From: Lysobacteraceae bacterium
GTDB taxonomy: Bacteria > Bdellovibrionota > UBA1018 > JAGTJX01
Length of the DNA: 64,000 nt
NCBI GenBank assembly: GCA_023657465.1
Contig: JAGTJX010000001.1
Coordinates: 648,358-712,357 of the forward strand
Direction of reading: 5' to 3'
Shown here: piece after piece, positions 51,797-60,868 of the stretch
Layout of the letters: each line of letters opens with the position of its first letter
How positions within the stretch are numbered: the first letter of the stretch is position 1
Made by a program: the position numbers and the translations under genes
The notes under the pieces: model-generated
Databases searched by the model: none
The model's input: the letters and a program-made list of their open reading frames with translations, nothing else
Told to the model about the DNA's origin: nothing

Positions 51797-53229
51797 ACTC
51801 CTCATTAAAATTTTTCTACAGTTCTATTTTTACTGCCTTCCTTATTATTGGCTGCAGTAGACCTCAACCGCCGAGAGGATTACCTCTATCTTCTGAATTG
51901 GGGTCGTATGGATCCTTCAGATGGACGAGAGTGATCACTCACATGCACACACCTTATTCTTACGATGCGTGTGATAGCGCGGGAATAACTGGATCTTCTG
52001 CTGAGATTAAAGCGGGAGCGGGAGTAATCAATACTTCTTGCTCTTCTAATTTTAGAGAAGCGATCTGTAAAAACAGAATTGATTATACTTTTACAACAGA
52101 TCACGTTGATAATTTTATTTTTTATGACTTCAGTAGACTCCTTCTTTATCAAGCAGGCGATGTTTTGATCAATAGTGGCTTAGGTACTTCTTACTATAAT
52201 CGTATGGTAGGATGTGATGGAGGAGCGTTTGCTCCAGTTCTAAGTGCAGGATTTGAAACACTCTCCATGATTGGTATTGGATTAAAAGCTCACCTGACGA
52301 GTGATCCAACTGAGTCAGTACGAAGATCCGCCTACGAAGGAACAACAGCTGCAACTCGGGTACTGATTCAGTCAGCTCCTTCTGAAGGGGTCGTCATCAT
52401 TCCTCATACGGAAGACAAGTCAGTTGCTACTATTCAGTCACTTGGACCTGATGCCATTGAGCTCTACAACTTACATGCTAATTTGGATCCAAAAATTAGA
52501 AAGAGATCCTTGGGAGCTGGCGGTTACAGTGTGATAGGTGGAATGATCAATTATATTTTAGATCCTTTTAGTGATCTGGCTCCAGATCTTGCGTTCATCA
52601 CCTTCTTGGAGCAGTTTTCTGTTTATACTTCCAAGTGGGCTCAGATACAGGGAGCAGGACAGAAAATTACAGCAGTGGCTGCAGTAGACTCTCATGAAAA
52701 TGTGTTGGCTATGAAAGTCGCTGATGGTGAACGATTTGATTCTTACCGCAGGACAAGTAAGATTGCTTCTAACCTAGTCGCTGTGACTTCTTCAGATATT
52801 GATCTGGTGAAGACAGCAATTAAGAATAATCGGGTTCTCATTGCTTTTGAGGGATTTGGCTCACCAGTAAATTTTGACTTTTCTGCCACAATCAGTGGCA
52901 CGGCATATCGAATGGGAGACACGGGAACACTGGGAGCGCAGACTGCGACTGTGAGAATTGTTGCTCCGACTCTCCATCCATCGTCTGCACAAGGAAGAAC
53001 AGCTCCCGTGATCAGACTCATCTTAAAACGCATCAATACAGATGGTTCTGAGACTAAACTTTCAGAAACAACCAACAGCACATTGACTGCAAGTGTTTCA
53101 ACCGCTTCAATACTTCGAGCTGAAGTCAAAATAACCCCTTACCATTTAAGAGAATATTTAGGAGGATTCGCAAGTTACGCTAACAATGAAAACATTTGGA
53201 TTATTAGTAACCCTATTTACCTTAATTAG
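51793..53229 (+). CDS. PHP-domain-like lipoprotein
   Basis: This 478-residue protein has a lipobox (FLIIGC near residue 21). The metal-binding start motif of the PHP superfamily follows (THMHTPYSYDACD near 49-61), then FTTDHVDNF near 99-107, PHTEDKSVA near 203-211 and VAAVDSHENV near 300-309. These are the PHP His and Asp ligands in order, so a phosphoesterase- or hydrolase-type activity is possible. A C-terminal beta domain follows. It starts at GTG overlapping the LmbE stop, and its last 44 bases overlap the next gene. Confidence 0.75.
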   Translation: MNSSLKFFYSSIFTAFLIIGCSRPQPPRGLPLSSELGSYGSFRWTRVITHMHTPYSYDACDSAGITGSSAEIKAGAGVINTSCSSNFREAICKNRIDYTFTTDHVDNFIFYDFSRLLLYQAGDVLINSGLGTSYYNRMVGCDGGAFAPVLSAGFETLSMIGIGLKAHLTSDPTESVRRSAYEGTTAATRVLIQSAPSEGVVIIPHTEDKSVATIQSLGPDAIELYNLHANLDPKIRKRSLGAGGYSVIGGMINYILDPFSDLAPDLAFITFLEQFSVYTSKWAQIQGAGQKITAVAAVDSHENVLAMKVADGERFDSYRRTSKIASNLVAVTSSDIDLVKTAIKNNRVLIAFEGFGSPVNFDFSATISGTAYRMGDTGTLGAQTATVRIVAPTLHPSSAQGRTAPVIRLILKRINTDGSETKLSETTNSTLTASVSTASILRAEVKITPYHLREYLGGFASYANNENIWIISNPIYLN

Positions 53230-53749
53230 TTCTGTGCATGCAGATGTTCCTAAGTGGGAAGCGAGCACGGGATTCCCGCAGATTTTGCGTGCGGGGAAGT
53301 ACGGCTATCAGATTGGTGAGTTTGAAGGTTATTGGAATGCAGGTTTTATGAAGTTTGGAATCAGTCGCATTGGCTTGGAATCTTACGGAATCGAAGTGGG
53401 CATACGTACTCCTGTTTACAAAAAAATATACGCAAGTCTCTCAGCAGGTTGGATGAGTTTCACTGGAGCTGTTGATTTGTCTTCCATTGCTATCGAAACA
53501 GGACCGGTAGCTTCTACAGTTTCGGCACAGCTCTTGGGATTTTATTTCATGCCTGCGATTGGTGGAAGATTCCCTATCAGTGACTCCCTCGAGTATGGAT
53601 TCGACATTGGGCTTCAGATTCCTGTTCTTGCTTGGGGTTTTATGGCCTCAGACTGGATTACTACAAGTGTCACTCAGGGAGCGACGATACAGCGACTGGC
53701 ATATTTACCTGTACCTCACATCACATTAGTGAGAATCAGCTGGAGATGA
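53186..53749 (+). CDS. Exported protein, possible small outer-membrane barrel
   Basis: I do not recognise this 187-residue protein. It has a signal peptide ending SSVHA near residue 19. The mature part is rich in Gly and aromatic residues with alternating strands (YGYQIGEFEGYWNAGFMKFG, GIEVGIRTPVYKKIYASLSAG in part) and ends VRISWR, which is unlike the classical Phe ending but is aromatic nearby. It starts inside the PHP gene (44-base overlap) and overlaps the next gene by four bases. It is most likely a small outer-membrane protein of the papain-LmbE-PHP operon. Confidence 0.6.
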   Translation: MKTFGLLVTLFTLISSVHADVPKWEASTGFPQILRAGKYGYQIGEFEGYWNAGFMKFGISRIGLESYGIEVGIRTPVYKKIYASLSAGWMSFTGAVDLSSIAIETGPVASTVSAQLLGFYFMPAIGGRFPISDSLEYGFDIGLQIPVLAWGFMASDWITTSVTQGATIQRLAYLPVPHITLVRISWR

Positions 53750-54402
53750 GTTTAAAATACCTCTACCGAGACAAAGATCTCATTGCAGTACATAAACCCG
53801 CAGGATCAGTTGTCTATCGAGATGGTTCTCATGAAAATGTACTTGTTCTCCAAGATCACCTGAAAGAGCAAGTCGCGAGAAGTATCTTCCCCGTGCATAG
53901 ACTTGATAAAGGAACTTGCGGTGTGATCCTCTTCGCTCTGAACGCTGAAGCAGCCGCATTCTTTCAGAAACTCTTCGCAGGACGTGGAATCAAAAAGTAT
54001 TATATTGCACTCGTTGAAGGAGCGATTCCTAAGCAAGGTAAAATTTCTGAGCCTCTCATGGGCAATAAAGACAAAATAAAAAAACCAGCAGTGACGGTAT
54101 TTGAAAGATTAAAAGTTGGAAAAATCAAAGGCAAAGAGGTTTCACTTGTAGAGCTGAGACCTGAGACGGGTCGTTATCACCAGATCAGACGGCACTTGAA
54201 GTTCCTGGGGCATCCAATCTTGGGAGATACACAGTATGGTGGGTCTACTGACATTGCTAACAGAACCATGCTCTCTGCTGTTTGTATTGAGCTCACGATT
54301 CCTAAGACAGGCAAGAAGCTCGTGATCGAAACTCAGCCTGATCAAGATTTTCTTAAGATCAGTAGTGCGCTGCGTGGATTTGAAGAGTCAAACTCTACTT
54401 GA
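53746..54402 (+). CDS. RluA-family pseudouridine synthase
   Basis: This 218-residue enzyme isomerises uridine to pseudouridine in rRNA or tRNA. The start is the ATG at 53746, overlapping the previous stop (ATGA); a longer frame from 53632 lies inside the preceding gene. Motifs are LIAVHKPAGSVVYRDG near 11-26, the catalytic HRLDKGTCGVILFA near 47-60 (with the invariant Asp), KKYYIALVEG near 83-92 and ETGRYHQIRRHLKFLGHPILG near 141-160. It lacks an S4 domain and is closest in layout to TruC or short RluA proteins. It ends convergent with the next gene. Confidence 0.85.
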   Translation: MSLKYLYRDKDLIAVHKPAGSVVYRDGSHENVLVLQDHLKEQVARSIFPVHRLDKGTCGVILFALNAEAAAFFQKLFAGRGIKKYYIALVEGAIPKQGKISEPLMGNKDKIKKPAVTVFERLKVGKIKGKEVSLVELRPETGRYHQIRRHLKFLGHPILGDTQYGGSTDIANRTMLSAVCIELTIPKTGKKLVIETQPDQDFLKISSALRGFEESNST

Positions 54403-54422
54403 AAGGCTCCGCTACCAATCAT

Positions 54423-55697
54423 TTATTTCTTATCCAAGCATGCTGCTTGATGCTTGAATTGATATTCTACGGATTGTGGGAAGACGGTTGGGAGTAATGT
54501 TAGATCGAGTTTAATTTCAGGGTCAGTAGAATCCATGCAGAGGTTCTGAATGAAGATCTTGAATGAAGATACGCTAGGACCTACGTGTAAATCTGTCATT
54601 CCTCCATTCTCCAAAGTATAGCTCCGGTAAGTGAGTTGATAGGCAAGGAGGTGAGTCATCATGACTCCTAAGCTTAAAGAAAGCACGGTTTTGAATATTG
54701 GTGACGGATGGCGAAAAGCAAGTACCAGCAAGTTTGAAAACAAAAAAAGTAAAGGAATGAAGAGTGGCATGAAGTAGTGAGTGTGAGATGCGTCTACTTT
54801 GAGTATGAAGAAGTAGATCGAATGAGCCAAGATACAGAGAACAAAGAATTTAATTTTAGAATCGTTTAGGTAGCGAAATGCCATGAATAAGGTAAGTGGC
54901 AGAATTAACCAATAGATATCAAAAGGAATGGTAGAAAAAAAATGAGAAAGACTGCCGCCTGTGAAATACTTCATACACATGACTGAGAGAGACTGCAGGG
55001 AGAAGAGAATGTCTCTTGGAAAATTCCTGAGTGCGTCCAACCAAGGGATAGGGTTTCTGGATCCACCATTCATCATTCCGTTATAGAGCGTAGGCAAGTA
55101 GAGGGCAGTAGGAATCAAAAAGCCAATAGCTCGCTTGAGGAGGTTTTTGATGGATACCTCTCGAATGAGAGCAGAGACAATGATCAGAGATACACTCATG
55201 AGATGGGTCGAGAACAGTAATCCCGAAGCAATTCCTGAGAGGAAATGTCTCTGTTTTTTTTCAGAGAACGTGAACCAAATGAGAAGTGCTGAGAAGAAAA
55301 ACTGAAACGTATTGTCCAAAGGTAATCTTGCATAAAATGAGAGAAGCGGAGAGAGAAGCCCAAAGAGTAAAAACTAAAGATCAGCTCCTCTTTTTAGGTG
55401 GCGCTTGCAAAAATAAAAACCAACCAGAAGTGGAGAAGTAAAAATCAAGTTATGTAAAAGCCCAAGGTCAATGACTTGTGCGGTGAATTGTCTGAAGACG
55501 TAATAGATCCATAGTGGAATAGGTCCATAAGTTGGAATCGTATTGTTTGCCAACGATTGATCAAGGATGAGTTGAAGTTGTGGTTCGTCGAGAAAAAAAG
55601 AAATATCGCCTGGGAAAACAAATCTGAAGACAAAAAGCATGAGAATGCTGATTCCAGCTATTCTTTCCAGAATGATTCGTTTGGAGTCGGTACCCAT
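54423..55697 (-). pseudogene. Membrane glycosyltransferase (PMT/ArnT-like) interrupted by an in-frame TAG
   Basis: Two open segments, 55697-55374 (107 codons) and 55319-54423 (298 codons from its first Met), lie in the same frame, separated by one TAG at 55374-55376 and 18 open codons. Read through, they make one protein of about 424 residues with many membrane helices. The acidic FFLDEPQLQ motif is in the first part, and the YARLPLDNTFQFFF segment (a YSR...DN-like GT-C motif) is just after the TAG. The gene is therefore probably one glycosyltransferase broken by a single nonsense change, by a sequencing error, or read through. Its start overlaps the upstream paralogue C by 40 bases. Confidence 0.75.
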
Positions 55698-56524
55698 GTT
55701 CGGTCTACTTTTAGTCCTTTGGCTTTTCCTCTGAAGAATAACTCATAATCGCCTGATGGGGACTTCTTTTCTTGGTTCCAAGTAGTTTTAACCCACCGGT
55801 GCATTTCGTCTGGATCCCAAAAATTAAGTTTTCGCTGAGGTTCGTTCTCTCTAGCCCAACGATCTTTTGCATAGAGTAGTGCAATCTTGAGGAAGGATAC
55901 TTTTCTTCCAGAGTCAGGACCTCCAATGTATTTTTCAGGTATATGGATAGTTTTGTTCCAAGAAGCCACCCACTTGGGATCTAGGACTCCTGCCACATCG
56001 AGGAAGCTTGCGCCGAATGCTGAGCAACCTCCGCCTTCGCGATATCTCGGACGATTGACAAGGCCATAGTGTTGGTCGAATCCGAGTTGCTGATATTCTT
56101 TATGATAGTCGAGCATTCTTCTACAAGTCGTTGGATTAACTTCGATTCGAAGGAGGCTTAAGTTTCCTTTTGCACTACGTCTTTCAAGTTCTGCAGATAG
56201 GTCTTTTTCTGTCTCCATGTAGCCACGGAAGTCATAATAGAGGATTCCGAATCCGTACTTTTGCTTGAAAAGCATATCGGGAAACGAAATATTATTATCA
56301 TCTTGCACCATTCCAGTAATGATTTTCTCTTGTCCGCATTCTACTTCGATGCTGACGTGACCAATCTTGCGACTTTCTTTTGCAAGGCGATTAAGAATCA
56401 CAGTACGGGCTAGTTTCCCTGGAGAATTCCAATTAATGCCATAGGGTGTCGGGTAAAAATTAAGGGTGACGTGATCTGCTAGAGCAAAACGAGTTAGGAT
56501 TTTTAGCCAAAAAAGAACAGCCAT
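55658..56524 (-). CDS. Secreted putative permuted papain-like protein, paralogue C
   Basis: This 288-residue exported protein starts at 56524, where the signal peptide begins (MAVLFWLKILTRFALA); the frame is open to 56629. It is the divergent third paralogue of 38359-39258 and 39301-40251. Trp32 (NWNSPGKL), His56 (IGHVSIEV), GFGILYYDFRG near 91-101, His152 (GFDQHYGL) and Cys167 (GGGCSAFGASF) keep the same Trp-His (24) and His-Cys (15) spacings. The Asp of GCADF is replaced by Ala-Phe context here. It ends with a DPDEMHRWV element matching IPDPE..(F/T)(R/K)WI. It lies about 16 kb from the pair, next to the OPT transporter gene. Confidence 0.72.
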   Translation of the reverse strand: MAVLFWLKILTRFALADHVTLNFYPTPYGINWNSPGKLARTVILNRLAKESRKIGHVSIEVECGQEKIITGMVQDDNNISFPDMLFKQKYGFGILYYDFRGYMETEKDLSAELERRSAKGNLSLLRIEVNPTTCRRMLDYHKEYQQLGFDQHYGLVNRPRYREGGGCSAFGASFLDVAGVLDPKWVASWNKTIHIPEKYIGGPDSGRKVSFLKIALLYAKDRWARENEPQRKLNFWDPDEMHRWVKTTWNQEKKSPSGDYELFFRGKAKGLKVDRTWVPTPNESFWKE

Positions 56525-56615
56525 GCAGATTCTATTTTCGGACCGAAAGTCATTGTGCACAATAGATGGTATTTTGACGGGAATGTGATTATAAATACCC
56601 AGGGAGAACTGATTA

Positions 56616-58757
56616 ATGGAATTACACAAACCTTATGTAAGTGGCGAAATGCAAATGGCGGAATTATCCTGGGGTCCTATTGTGATGGGGATTATTCTGG
56701 GGATCGTCTTTGGAGCCTCTTCCCTTTATCTTGCACTGAAAGTCGGCATGACAGTCAGTGCGTCGATTCCGATCGCAGTGTTATCGATCACTCTCTTCAA
56801 AGGACTCTCTAAACTTTTCAAATGGCGTAAGACCACCATTCTTGAAAACAATATTGTTCAGACCACAGGCTCAGCAGGCGAGTCGATTGCATTCGGTGTA
56901 GCTGTCACGATGCCTGCTCTTTTTATTCTCGGTCACGATATGGGAATCGGCCGAATCATGTTGGTTTCTGTATTAGGCGGATTACTCGGTGTTCTCCTCA
57001 TGATTCCACTTCGTGCTGTACTCATCGTAAAAGAACATGGGAAGTTGATCTATCCTGAAGGCACAGCATGCGCTGAAGTCCTCATCGTGGGAGAAAAAGG
57101 CGGCACCTCTGCAAAGACTGTCTTTGGAGGATTCTTCCTAGGTCTTATTTATAAGTTTTTTAACGTGGGGCTTAAGCTCTTCAAAGATGTCCCTGAGAGA
57201 GCGTTTGGATTCTTCAAAGGTGCTGCAATCAGTGGCGAAATTTCTCCAGAGCTACTCGGTGTCGGTTACATCATTGGTATACGCACCGCATGCATCATGG
57301 TCGCAGGTGGAGTACTCTCCAGTTGGGTTTTGATCCCAATGATTAAACTTTTCGGAGCAGGTCTTGCTGTTCCACTTTTCCCAGCTAAGAAGCTCATTGC
57401 TGATATGGAGATTCACGAAATTTGGAAGAACTATGTTCTCTATATTGGTGCGGGTGCAGTTGCTACGGGCGGAATCATTAGTTTATTCCAGAGTCTTCCC
57501 ACAATCATCAGAGGCGCTGTCAGTGGACTCAAGTCCGTGAGTCAGTCTGTGATTCCAACAGGTGTGGATCGGTCGCGTCTCACTCGTGATCTTCCGATCT
57601 CTGTGGTGTTTATCGGTTGCGCGATTCTTATTTTTGCAATTTGGGCATCTCCCTCACTCCATATGAATCTCATTGGATCGATTCTGATCATCGCGTTTGG
57701 ATTCCTATTTGTGACCGTGAGTTCACGTCTCACAGGTGAGATTGGATCATCCTCTAATCCTATTTCTGGAATGACGGTGGCGACTCTTCTCCTCACCTGT
57801 CTCGTTTTCCTTGCTCTAGGTTGGACTTCCCCTGAGTTTAGAATCGCAGCACTCTCAGTGGCTGCTGTAGTGTGTGTGGCTTCTTCAGTAGGCGGCACGA
57901 CTTCTCAGGACTTGAAGACAGGATACTTAGTGGGTGCAACTCCTTGGAAACAGCAAGTGGGTCTGCTCATTGGAACACTGACTTCCGCTCTTGTGATCGG
58001 CGTCACTCTTCAAGCGCTCAATGATGCTTCGACGATTTATTCTAAGAATATTCCACACGTCCAGCTAACCGATCGCTCGGTACTGAAGTACAAGCAGTTC
58101 GTGAAAGGACCTGAAGGTCATCACGATAAGAATGAATATTCTGTACTCCAGCTCACTGAAGCGATGGCATCTCATAGCGAGCTCTCTAAGCTTCAGCCAG
58201 GTAAGTACTTGGTCGATGATGCTGGAGTGATTCAGTATCTGGTCGATCCAGGTATCAATGGAGCGCTTAATAAGCGTGACGATGGATCGAGCGTGACGAA
58301 GTACGAAGCTCCTAAAGCTCGTCTCATGTCTCTCATCATTGATGGCATTCTCACTCAGAAACTTCCTTGGGGATTAGTGCTTCTCGGAGTTGCGATCAGT
58401 TTAGTGCTCGAACTCTGTGGTATCTCGGCTCTTCCTTTTGCGGTCGGTGTGTATCTTCCGCTCTCCAGTTCTACACCGATTTTCATGGGTGGACTCATAC
58501 GTTGGTGCGCTGAACGATTCTCTAAGGCCAAAAGCTATGACTCTGACAGCTCTCCAGGAGTGCTCTTTAGCTCAGGACTTATTGCGGGTGGATCGATTGC
58601 GGGTATTGGGCTTGCAATCTTAAGCGTGAGTGAAGGCATAGGACAGGCTCTAGACTTCTCTAAGTATGTTCCAGCTCTTGCATCGAGTGATCTAGCAGCA
58701 ACATTGATCTTCTTAGGAATGTCGTTTGTATTATTTAGTGTCGGTAAGAAACGCTGA
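56616..58757 (+). CDS. OPT family oligopeptide transporter
   Basis: This 713-residue inner-membrane transporter has about 15 or more helices and belongs to the prokaryotic OPT family (peptides or metal-chelating ligands). Family elements are PYVSGEMQMAELSWGPIVMG near 5-24, GASSLYLALKVGMTVSASIP near 33-52, NNIVQTTGSAGESIAFGV near 79-96 and LIYPEGTACAEVLIVGEKGG near 144-163. A hydrophilic insert lies around 480-560. With the exported peptidases nearby, peptide uptake is a reasonable guess. Its end overlaps the convergent hydrolase gene by 27 bases. Confidence 0.93.
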   Translation: MELHKPYVSGEMQMAELSWGPIVMGIILGIVFGASSLYLALKVGMTVSASIPIAVLSITLFKGLSKLFKWRKTTILENNIVQTTGSAGESIAFGVAVTMPALFILGHDMGIGRIMLVSVLGGLLGVLLMIPLRAVLIVKEHGKLIYPEGTACAEVLIVGEKGGTSAKTVFGGFFLGLIYKFFNVGLKLFKDVPERAFGFFKGAAISGEISPELLGVGYIIGIRTACIMVAGGVLSSWVLIPMIKLFGAGLAVPLFPAKKLIADMEIHEIWKNYVLYIGAGAVATGGIISLFQSLPTIIRGAVSGLKSVSQSVIPTGVDRSRLTRDLPISVVFIGCAILIFAIWASPSLHMNLIGSILIIAFGFLFVTVSSRLTGEIGSSSNPISGMTVATLLLTCLVFLALGWTSPEFRIAALSVAAVVCVASSVGGTTSQDLKTGYLVGATPWKQQVGLLIGTLTSALVIGVTLQALNDASTIYSKNIPHVQLTDRSVLKYKQFVKGPEGHHDKNEYSVLQLTEAMASHSELSKLQPGKYLVDDAGVIQYLVDPGINGALNKRDDGSSVTKYEAPKARLMSLIIDGILTQKLPWGLVLLGVAISLVLELCGISALPFAVGVYLPLSSSTPIFMGGLIRWCAERFSKAKSYDSDSSPGVLFSSGLIAGGSIAGIGLAILSVSEGIGQALDFSKYVPALASSDLAATLIFLGMSFVLFSVGKKR

Positions 58758-59555
58758 GATCTCGTTAGTGATTCTCTTCCAGGCTACTTCGCCTAGAGAA
58801 TACTCATCGATAATTCGGTGAGAGAAGGTGAGTTCGTCTTTTGGTTTCTGATCAGTAATCGGTCTTAGGCTAGATTTTGTCCATTTCTTAAGAGCTATAA
58901 ATTTCCTAAGACCTTTAATCGAGATCAGCTGATCGTCTTCATTAATATAGATGAGAGTAGGAATATTAATTCTAGCTGAGCTTTTATTTTCTATGAGTTC
59001 ATTCTCCAAAGTAAAGAGCGCCTTGTATGCCGCAATGGAAACACCCTTCTGAGCCTTGTACACTTCAGGGCTTTTGCTATTGACAATAAATTCGGAACCA
59101 AAAATTCCTAATACTTTCACTAAATGTGATCTGCTTCTGATCCCAAGAGCGGGTGCTAGATGAATGATCTTTTCTGGAAGTTGAAGCTCAGGATGGTTTG
59201 CGATGAGTGTTTCTCCGATAAGAGATCCCATGGAAAACCCTAAGTAATAGAGAGGCTGCTTGAGTTCTTGAGCACGAGCTTCGGCGATTTGGTAGCCATC
59301 AAGAGCAGCAGTGAGCCACTTCTCCTTGGTTACTGTCTTCATCTCTGTGATGTCGCCGTAATGTCCTGGTAGGGCTAATCGGTAGACATCATATCCTAAG
59401 GAATTTAAGAAATGTCCAAGTGAGTTCATTTTTTCAGGTTTGGTGTTTAAACCATGAGCGACAATGAACACGCCTTTTGGGTGTTCAAAATCAGAGCGCA
59501 GCCACTGGGGCTGCGCTTGTACTGATTGAATGATGAGTAATAATAAACCGATCAT
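58731..59555 (-). CDS. Exported alpha/beta hydrolase
   Basis: This 274-residue hydrolase has a short signal peptide (MIGLLLLIIQSVQA). The oxyanion region is VFIVAHGLN near 29-37 and the nucleophile elbow is YLGFSMGSLIG with Ser near 108. The probable acid is in IYINEDDQLIS near 203-213 and the catalytic His in FSHRIIDEYS near 243-252. The layout is that of monoacylglycerol-lipase or thermostable esterase relatives. It overlaps the M14 gene upstream by four bases and the OPT gene by 27. Substrate unknown. Confidence 0.8.
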   Translation of the reverse strand: MIGLLLLIIQSVQAQPQWLRSDFEHPKGVFIVAHGLNTKPEKMNSLGHFLNSLGYDVYRLALPGHYGDITEMKTVTKEKWLTAALDGYQIAEARAQELKQPLYYLGFSMGSLIGETLIANHPELQLPEKIIHLAPALGIRSRSHLVKVLGIFGSEFIVNSKSPEVYKAQKGVSIAAYKALFTLENELIENKSSARINIPTLIYINEDDQLISIKGLRKFIALKKWTKSSLRPITDQKPKDELTFSHRIIDEYSLGEVAWKRITNEISAFLTDTK

Positions 59556-60820
59556 AGATAGAACGTATTCTTCAGGAAGCTTTGAGCATCATGAGAGCGC
59601 TTCTTCTCAAGAGCACGGTAAGGATCATCTGCAAGATCGAGCAAGTAAAGCATCGGCCTTAAGTTTGCTTCGAATACTCCGTCGATGACCTTAGCGCCTG
59701 GATAGAATCCGCCGTCCCACATGTCTCTGGGTGAGAGCTCGAATGTGAATGCGAAAATTCCATACTCGCCATATGCCCAGTCACAGGTCTCGCCACTTGC
59801 GATGTAGAGATCACTGGACTGCTGAGGGGTGTACTTGTTCCACTTCGCCATAGTTTTAGCCATAGCGTCGAAGGTTTTTTGATCTTTTTCGTTTTTGATT
59901 GGATCGTAGCTATAACTCCATGGATAAAGAATCAATTCACTGAAAGTATGTACGGATAAGAGAACTTTAATATTCTCTCTTTCAGATATAAATTTTCTAA
60001 TCGCTTGAGTCTCAGGTTCAGAGAATGGATCTTTGCCCATGTAGACATCACTGTCTGTGTTGGAGCTTGATCCACCTTCATTCCAATGAAAACCATAGTT
60101 GCGGTTGAGATCGACGCCGAATGTTCCGTCTTTATTGTCGCGTCTGTTTTTTCTCCACATTTTGTATTTATTGCCAGTGAGATCGTGTTCCACTCCGTCT
60201 GGGTTCACCATAGGAATGATCCAGATGTCTCTGGTTTCAAGAAGATTCTTAATCGTAGAGTCTTTTCTGTTTGCCATTAAGTATTGAGCAAACATGAGTG
60301 GGATTTCAGCACTCAAGTGTTCTCTTGCGTGGTGGTTTCCGAAAATCACGAAGCCAGGCTTGTTGCTTTTCTTACGTTTCATCGCATCAGCGGAAGTGTT
60401 GATGTGAATGGCGTACATGTCACGGTTCTCGTGAGTTTTGCCTATGGAGTGAATTTTTAGAATGTCGCTGTTGTCTTTCTCAAGTACTGAGAGGGCATCA
60501 CCGATTTCTTTGTAGTCGTGAAAACGTTCGTCACCTTGTGGGAATCCGAAAACCTTGTCATGTCCTCCGCGAGCGGTTGCTGGATTGAAATTTCCAAAAA
60601 TACGGAAACCTGCTTTTCTGATTTCTTTTAATTCTTTTTCATTCACGAATCCCCAGACGCTGTCTGAGTAGAATGCTTCGATGCTCATACCGAGATCAGC
60701 TAGTTCAGTACGGTCATACTTGTCGAAGGCTTCGACTTCGATGAATCGTTTGGTGTCAGCTGCAAAACTGACAGACCCCATCAGTAAAACGAGAGCAGAT
60801 AGTGATAAAATATTTTGCAA
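59552..60820 (-). CDS. Exported M14 zinc carboxypeptidase
   Basis: This protein of about 422 residues has a signal peptide (MQNILSLSALVLLMGSVSFA). The start is TTG at 60820, with AGGGGAGA about eight bases upstream; a TTG at 60862 in the same frame is less likely. Zinc motifs are GNHHAREHLSAE (HxxE) near 161-172 and the third ligand in SVHTFSELI near 290-298. The substrate-binding DLNRNYGFHW and MVNPDGVEHD are present, and the catalytic Glu is in FTFELSPRD near 360-368. It cleaves C-terminal residues outside the cell or in the periplasm. It overlaps the hydrolase gene by four bases. Confidence 0.92.
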   Translation of the reverse strand: MQNILSLSALVLLMGSVSFAADTKRFIEVEAFDKYDRTELADLGMSIEAFYSDSVWGFVNEKELKEIRKAGFRIFGNFNPATARGGHDKVFGFPQGDERFHDYKEIGDALSVLEKDNSDILKIHSIGKTHENRDMYAIHINTSADAMKRKKSNKPGFVIFGNHHAREHLSAEIPLMFAQYLMANRKDSTIKNLLETRDIWIIPMVNPDGVEHDLTGNKYKMWRKNRRDNKDGTFGVDLNRNYGFHWNEGGSSSNTDSDVYMGKDPFSEPETQAIRKFISERENIKVLLSVHTFSELILYPWSYSYDPIKNEKDQKTFDAMAKTMAKWNKYTPQQSSDLYIASGETCDWAYGEYGIFAFTFELSPRDMWDGGFYPGAKVIDGVFEANLRPMLYLLDLADDPYRALEKKRSHDAQSFLKNTFYL

Positions 60821-60868
60821 CTTAGTTTCTCCCCTTGGACAGTTGAATGACTTCAAGCTCAAATTAGA

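Noticed and set aside
53632-53745. Upstream extension of the RluA gene
   Set aside because: The added residues lack family similarity and lie inside the preceding gene; the ATGA overlap at 53746 with a normal RluA N-terminus is the better start.
54423-55319. Separate membrane-protein gene starting at 55319
   Set aside because: It is in frame with the upstream segment across one TAG, and the conserved motif straddles its supposed start, so the two are one interrupted gene.
60821-60862. Longer TTG start for the M14 carboxypeptidase
   Set aside because: It would place the ribosome binding site AGGGGAGA inside the gene and disrupt the signal peptide start.
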